Source of the DNA: Euphrasia confusa
Taxonomy: Eukaryota > Streptophyta > Magnoliopsida > Lamiales > Orobanchaceae
Assembly (NCBI GenBank): GCA_954870475.1
Contig: OX940956.1
Location: forward strand, 16,188,844-16,252,843
Length of the DNA: 64,000 nt
Direction: 5' to 3'
Shown: positions 59,451 through 64,000 of the stretch, one piece after another
Position numbering within the stretch: position 1 is the stretch's first letter
How the letters are laid out: each line of letters opens with the position of its first letter
The notes under the pieces: model-generated
What the model was told of the DNA's origin: nothing
Databases searched by the model: none
Seen by the model: only the letters and a program-made list of their open reading frames with translations
Position numbers and translations under genes: made by a program

Positions 59451-59741
59451 GTAAACGTCCACACCACGTGGCTTGCTATACTAACGGATTTTGGATTAAT
59501 TGATGTAGACAGTTATAAGGAATTGTGAAGAATTGTGAAATCATCATAAACGTCCACACCACGTGGCTTGCGGTGATGTAGCGGTTCCAAACGATTTACT
59601 TTAGTACTGAGTAATGGTTTACACTTAGATACGCATTATAGTATTCTTCCCCACGAAGTTACGCTATAAGTGATGTATGACCGAAGCAAATCTAATTGCT
59701 AAATCATTTGGGTAGGTAAACGTCCACACCACGTGGCTTGC
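59451..59741 (+). repeat. Three leader hairpin motifs in D
   Basis: Copies at 59451-59476, 59546-59571 and 59716-59741, core CCACACCACGTGG, one base shorter than the B/A form and containing the perfect palindrome CCACGTGG. Confidence 0.9.
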
Positions 59742-59853
59742 CATATCTGATGGGATTTTAGATGTGATTAGTGATTTAATGATATTATTTGAGGGAGATA
59801 ATATCGGAGATTAAATCAATTGTTTGTTGTTATATGTGCTCATATATTAGGAT

Positions 59854-60436
59854 ATGGCTTTGAACCCACTTTCTGTGATACTTAAGGATTTTAACTCACT
59901 GGTCCCTGAATGTATTGATTGGAATAGAGATCTAGACATTGCCCAAACTGTTAAAGAGTACAAGTTTGTACTCAAGTGAGCTTTGTTCTCCCGAGCCTAC
60001 CAATGTCTTAACTAATGAGGAAGGGACTGATTTTAATATCATGTTCAAACTCAAGGATGTTTAGACATGACGTAGTGGCTAGACAAGAGGCGATGAGGAT
60101 ACTCATAAAGGTCATTCATTTGAGGAAGCGCTTGAACACGTTTCTAAGATGATGGACCTTTTGGACGAGTTGAGACGGAAATCGCAAGCTCTTGTAGCCA
60201 ATGCCAAAGGTTTTGGACCTAAGGGCAAAACCGGGGGAAAGGAAAAGCAAGCAAAGAAACCCAGTGGTCCTAAGTTTCTTGGATCACGAGATGGGACGAG
60301 AAAGCCAATAGGCAAGAGTTCTCAATGCAAACAGTCTGGGTACTGGAAGTCTGATTATCCTCTCAAAGAAAGTACAAAATTCTCTTTAGTCGTGAAACAT
60401 AGTCAGTGGTATTATCTACCGGAACCTGGTGTGTAG
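59854..60436 (+). pseudogene. D gag
   Basis: Begins MALNPLSVILKDFNSLVPEC and breaks after about 40 codons by a one-base insertion (CTCAAGTGAG versus CTCAGTGAG in A). The C-terminal part is open from 60149 with a basic KGKTGGKEKQAKKPSGPK stretch and an eroded zinc knuckle (QCKQSGYWKSDYP, lacking the second and last ligands). It ends at a stop created by a frameshift just before the protease site. Confidence 0.88.
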
Positions 60437-62952
60437 ATATGGAACCACTGACGGTATGTGCATTCTAAATGCAAGGGTTCCAGGAAACCCGACGACTCAG
60501 AAAAGAAGGAATCGTAGTCTATGTGGGAAATGCTGTGGAGGAGGCAGCTGTTGCAATGGAGGACATTTTATAGGATTTCATTTTGAGTTATTGCTTTTAT
60601 GTACCTTTCATATTAGAAAGAACTTTGTTCTGGATTTCTAATGAATAGATATTTTATTTCTTTTAATCATTTGATGGTTATAAGAAGAAATAAAGATAGT
60701 ATCTATTCTGGTACATTAGCTAGCAATATATAAATGATGAATCCTGAGTCCACCACAATGCAACGAACCATAGTATAAAACTCGTTTTACTAATAAGAGT
60801 TTTCTTTATTAAATCGATTATACTTGTGGATTCTTATGCTAAGTCATGTTTATTCAAAAAGGAAGTTCAAAGGTCGAAAATTGATTTTTGATCAATTAAG
60901 TTGAAGGAGTGGACCTTCCGACCTAAGAATCTAATTTGGAAGATAACATGACTGAGCAATCCTTTATGGATATAAGATATAAGATCCGGACAAGTATAAG
61001 AATTGATTGACTCTGATGTATGCAGACCTATGCCTACTCAGACAATAAGGTACGAGTACTTCATTTGATGATTACTCGAGAAATGGATTGGGATACCTGA
61101 TGTGCCACAAAAACAAGTGTTTTGACAAGTCAATGGACACTAATCAATTGTGGAGAACCATCAAGGTATATCCATTTGTAGCCTGCGATTTAATCGCGGA
61201 GGCAAGTACCTGTCTGAGGAATGCATGGCATACTGATCAGAGATTGGGATTTAATCCCAAATGACTACACCGTACACTGTTGTGTAGAAATGGTGTGTCG
61301 ATAATAAGAAATGGAACTCTTATAGATAGTAAAAGATGAGTAATACGGAACTACCTATGTTCTATGGATATGCCTGGAAACAACAGCGCATTCAAATGCG
61401 GTTGTAGAATATCCTGGAAGAACAAAAGATGTGTGTTCAATAGTACTATGAACCAGAGGGACGTTATAAGTTCTAACGCCCGGTTCTTAGAGGAAGACTA
61501 TGTAATGAACCACAAGCCCAAAGTGACGTGATAATTTGAAATGAGAGAGAACGATAAGGACTGAGAACCAGCCGAACCGAGTAGCGGTACACCACTAACT
61601 GCACCTACTGTTATTACTGTTTATACACTGGAATGCCGTTGTAGTGGGAGGTTGTGGATCAACCGGAGATATTCATAAGACTAGGAGAGTTTTCGGACTC
61701 TGGACCTAGTACACATGAAATCGATCCCTGGATCTACATGGAGGCAGTACTAGATCTAAATGTGCCTTCTTGGAAAGCAATAAGGATTATTGCTAAGAGG
61801 CAAGATCATTTAGAGTACAAGCTTAGTTGATCCATTTATGGATTGGAACAAAGCATTGAGTTCGTGGTACTTGCAAATTGATGAGATAGTCCATTTAATG
61901 GATTCATCAAAGCATAGACGAATAGTGTGTATTGGAAACGTGATGGAAACAAGGTGGTGTTTCTCGGGTTTTATGTAGATAACATTTTATCATTGGCAAC
62001 AATGTAAAGATGTAATCAGACATGAAATGATGGTTGTCTGGATAAATCATTATGAAAGATATAGGAAGAAGTTGGACATGTTCTTGAGATCTAGGATCTC
62101 TAGAAAAGAACATTGTACTTCTCCTGGACATCTTACATATAAATGATTATGGTTCGTTTTAACATGCAAGATTCCGAGAAAGGTATGTTACCTTTCAGAT
62201 ACGGAATGCATCTATCTAAGGATATGTGTTTTGGAACACAAAAGGAGATAGAAGCAATGAAGCGGTTTCCTACACTTAGAGTGTGGAAAGCTTAATAAAT
62301 GCGATGTTAAAAACGAGAACCTGATATCTGCTATGCGGCTAGTATAGTGGGAGGATATCAAGGTAATCCTGGAAAGGAATACTCGACTGCTGTAATGAAC
62401 ATTTTAAGTACTTTCAAAGTACTAGAAACTATGTTCTGGATTACGGAGCAGACAAGCTTTTCCTTTGGATTACATTCTCTTAGATTTCTAATCGAATGAG
62501 GACCGGTGTAAGTCGATATCAGGCTATGTGTTTCACTATTGAAGGAGAAGGAGTTTTTAACATGGAAGAGTGATAAGCACGATGCTTTTCGGACTCTGCC
62601 ATGGGTAACCAAATAGCGGCCTCAGAGGCAGCGGAAGTTTGGTATAGCTCCGGGATAATCTCTGGGACTTAAAGGTGATTCTTAATTTGCCAAAGGCTAT
62701 GTGAATAGCGGTGCGATGGCAAATGGTAAGAAATCACAAGTCCATAAGTGTAAGATAACACATAGAGCAAGTACCACCTGATACGAGTCATCGTCGAGGG
62801 AGACGACGCTGTAGTCACCAAGATAACTTCAGAGCGGCAACCTAGAGTGCTCATTCACATAGTACTTCTTGGAAGTACAACTTAAGCACGTGATGAGTAT
62901 GGGAGTCTGGAGTTTGGAGGAAATGACTAGACCTTAGTACAAGTGGGAGATT
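60437..62952 (+). pseudogene. D pol relic
   Basis: Collinear with B pol but with many indels and stops. Recognisable islands: RFLEEDYVMNHKPK-like codons at about 61480-61525, the deletion junction at 61783, a YVDN reverse transcriptase motif near 61973, and RNase H relics at 62500-62640. Confidence 0.85.
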
Positions 62953-64000
62953 ACACCTTTGAATCTTCCCACGTATTCCTTGCACCTCGTCCGAACGTCG
63001 TGTGGGCGACGATCTATCGAACTCCTATGGATCTCCTTCAACTCTCTAGAACTATCAAATATTGATATTCTTGTCTTATGATTTATGAAGGCCATGTAGT
63101 GCTTTTATAGGCTACGTAGGGGATCTAAAGGAGGTGGAATATTGGGCTTCCAATATTGATGATTAAATTGAGCCCAACCCAAATCTATTAATCCTTATCA
63201 ATATTAATTAATTTATTTTCCACTATATAAATTAATTGCACTCCCAATATTAAATCATATTATATCAAATAATATTTCTCCGGTAGTATTATTTATTCCG
63301 TGTATTTAAGATTTAAATATCCATGAATAAAATTAATTTATTGCTAATTAATTTATTCATCTCTTATATCCGAGAATAGTACCATTCAACCTTAATTATT
63401 ATGCGGAACGAATCCACCTGCAGGGTTTACATAATAATTCCTTATGAACTCATCTCGGGGATATTATCACCCCTTACGGGATACACTTTCCCGTCAAGTA
63501 TTCACGGCATGTCATATATAAAATATAGCGACCCAACTTAACCGGTAATTGACCCAGTAATTAAACCGGTCAATTCCTTTGAAAAATCAAAGTCACTTAT
63601 ATTAAATATACACACCCGCAATAGTATCGGGGATTAAGAATAAAATACACTGAGACTTGAATCAATTATCAAAGGCAATCCTAATTGATAAGTCTCAAGC
63701 GATCCGCTCAATACACCAAGTGTACAAGTGTGATAAAATAATTAAGACAAATTATTTTCTCTCTCACACAACGACTATACCGATGGATTGGTCCGTGTCC
63801 ATCTAGGTCGTGAGCAACTGTTCGACTAAATACGAGTAACCGATAGTATGATCTTCTGTGTGGGCCCGACACACCATACTAACTACAACGTATAGAATCC
63901 AGGACTATAATTTTCATATATTTAATTATAAATAATTAAACGCAAATAATTGTTTATTTAATTAAATAGATTAGTGGCAATGGATCGTGAGTTTCCGTTA
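62953..64000 (-). repeat. Inverted copia LTR fragment, runs off the right edge
   Basis: Minus-sense match to the B LTR from near its start to position about 40948, including TATAAAAG. It abuts the D polypurine end directly. About 60 bases of the LTR start lie beyond the window. Confidence 0.88.

Larger units (their letters stand above)
58883..62952 (+). mobile_element. Copia element D, defective body without LTR at its start
   Basis: Begins within the leader at the palindrome centre, followed by three leader motifs, gag, and decayed protease-integrase-RT-RNase H, ending AAGTGGGAGATT, the position of the polypurine tract. The LTR expected next is not there in direct orientation. Same non-autonomous lineage as A (shared lesions). 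Reverse transcriptase core deleted at about 61783; YVDD is YVDN. Confidence 0.9.

Noticed and set aside
1..64000. tRNA, rRNA or CRISPR features
   Set aside because: None recognised; the regularly spaced copia leader motifs number only three per element and lack CRISPR organisation.

Overview
This window is nuclear DNA from a flowering plant, probably a eudicot. The evidence is GT-AG spliced genes, a plant calcineurin-B-like gene, a clade V BAHD acyltransferase, and plant families of copia, Athila/Tat gypsy, Mutator (MULE), hAT and Harbinger elements. An asterid such as a Lamiales species is a guess. No sign of bacterial, viral or organelle organisation was seen. Host genes are few and the right half is almost entirely nested retrotransposons.

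Region 1 (1-6 kb): a minus-strand three-exon gene with a DUF1985-type domain and one in-frame stop, then an intact six-exon plus-strand gene for a 175-residue calcineurin-B-like EF-hand protein. Region 2 (7-10.7 kb): a 3.8-kb non-coding copia-type element with 187-bp LTRs. Region 3 (11-15.7 kb): two MULEs, one inside the other, each with its own 9-bp target duplication; the inner one carries a broken SWIM-zinc-finger/OTU-protease gene. Region 4 (17.2-19.6 kb): a non-autonomous hAT element containing two abutting Harbinger-like MITEs. Region 5 (20.1-22.1 kb): a complete GC-rich single-exon BAHD acyltransferase gene plus a small inverted fragment of a related gene. Region 6 (22.1-25 kb): gene-free AT-rich DNA with tandem duplications.

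Region 7 (25-57 kb) is one nest whose layers can be peeled by their target-site duplications. An old reverse-oriented Athila/Tat-like gypsy (E) was hit by a reverse copia element A (27938-56763, TSD GTTCC). A was hit by a forward gypsy T (33466-52286, TSD GTATC), which has a tandem LTR-internal-LTR-internal-LTR structure. T was hit by a nearly intact copia element B (39865-48778, TSD GCCAT) and by a 539-bp hAT MITE (38570-39108, TSD CAGACAAC). The empty sites for T and B can be read elsewhere in the same window.

Region 8 (57-64 kb): a FAR1/MULE transposase fragment, then a 1.2-kb head-to-head palindrome of a copia leader, whose right arm continues into a defective copia body (D) that runs into an inverted LTR fragment at the window end. 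A and D share the same disabling lesions (reverse-transcriptase deletion, frameshift before the protease, eroded zinc knuckle), so they look like members of a non-autonomous lineage moved in trans by B-like elements. All four copia leaders carry three spaced copies of one short hairpin motif, which is the best candidate here for an undescribed functional element.
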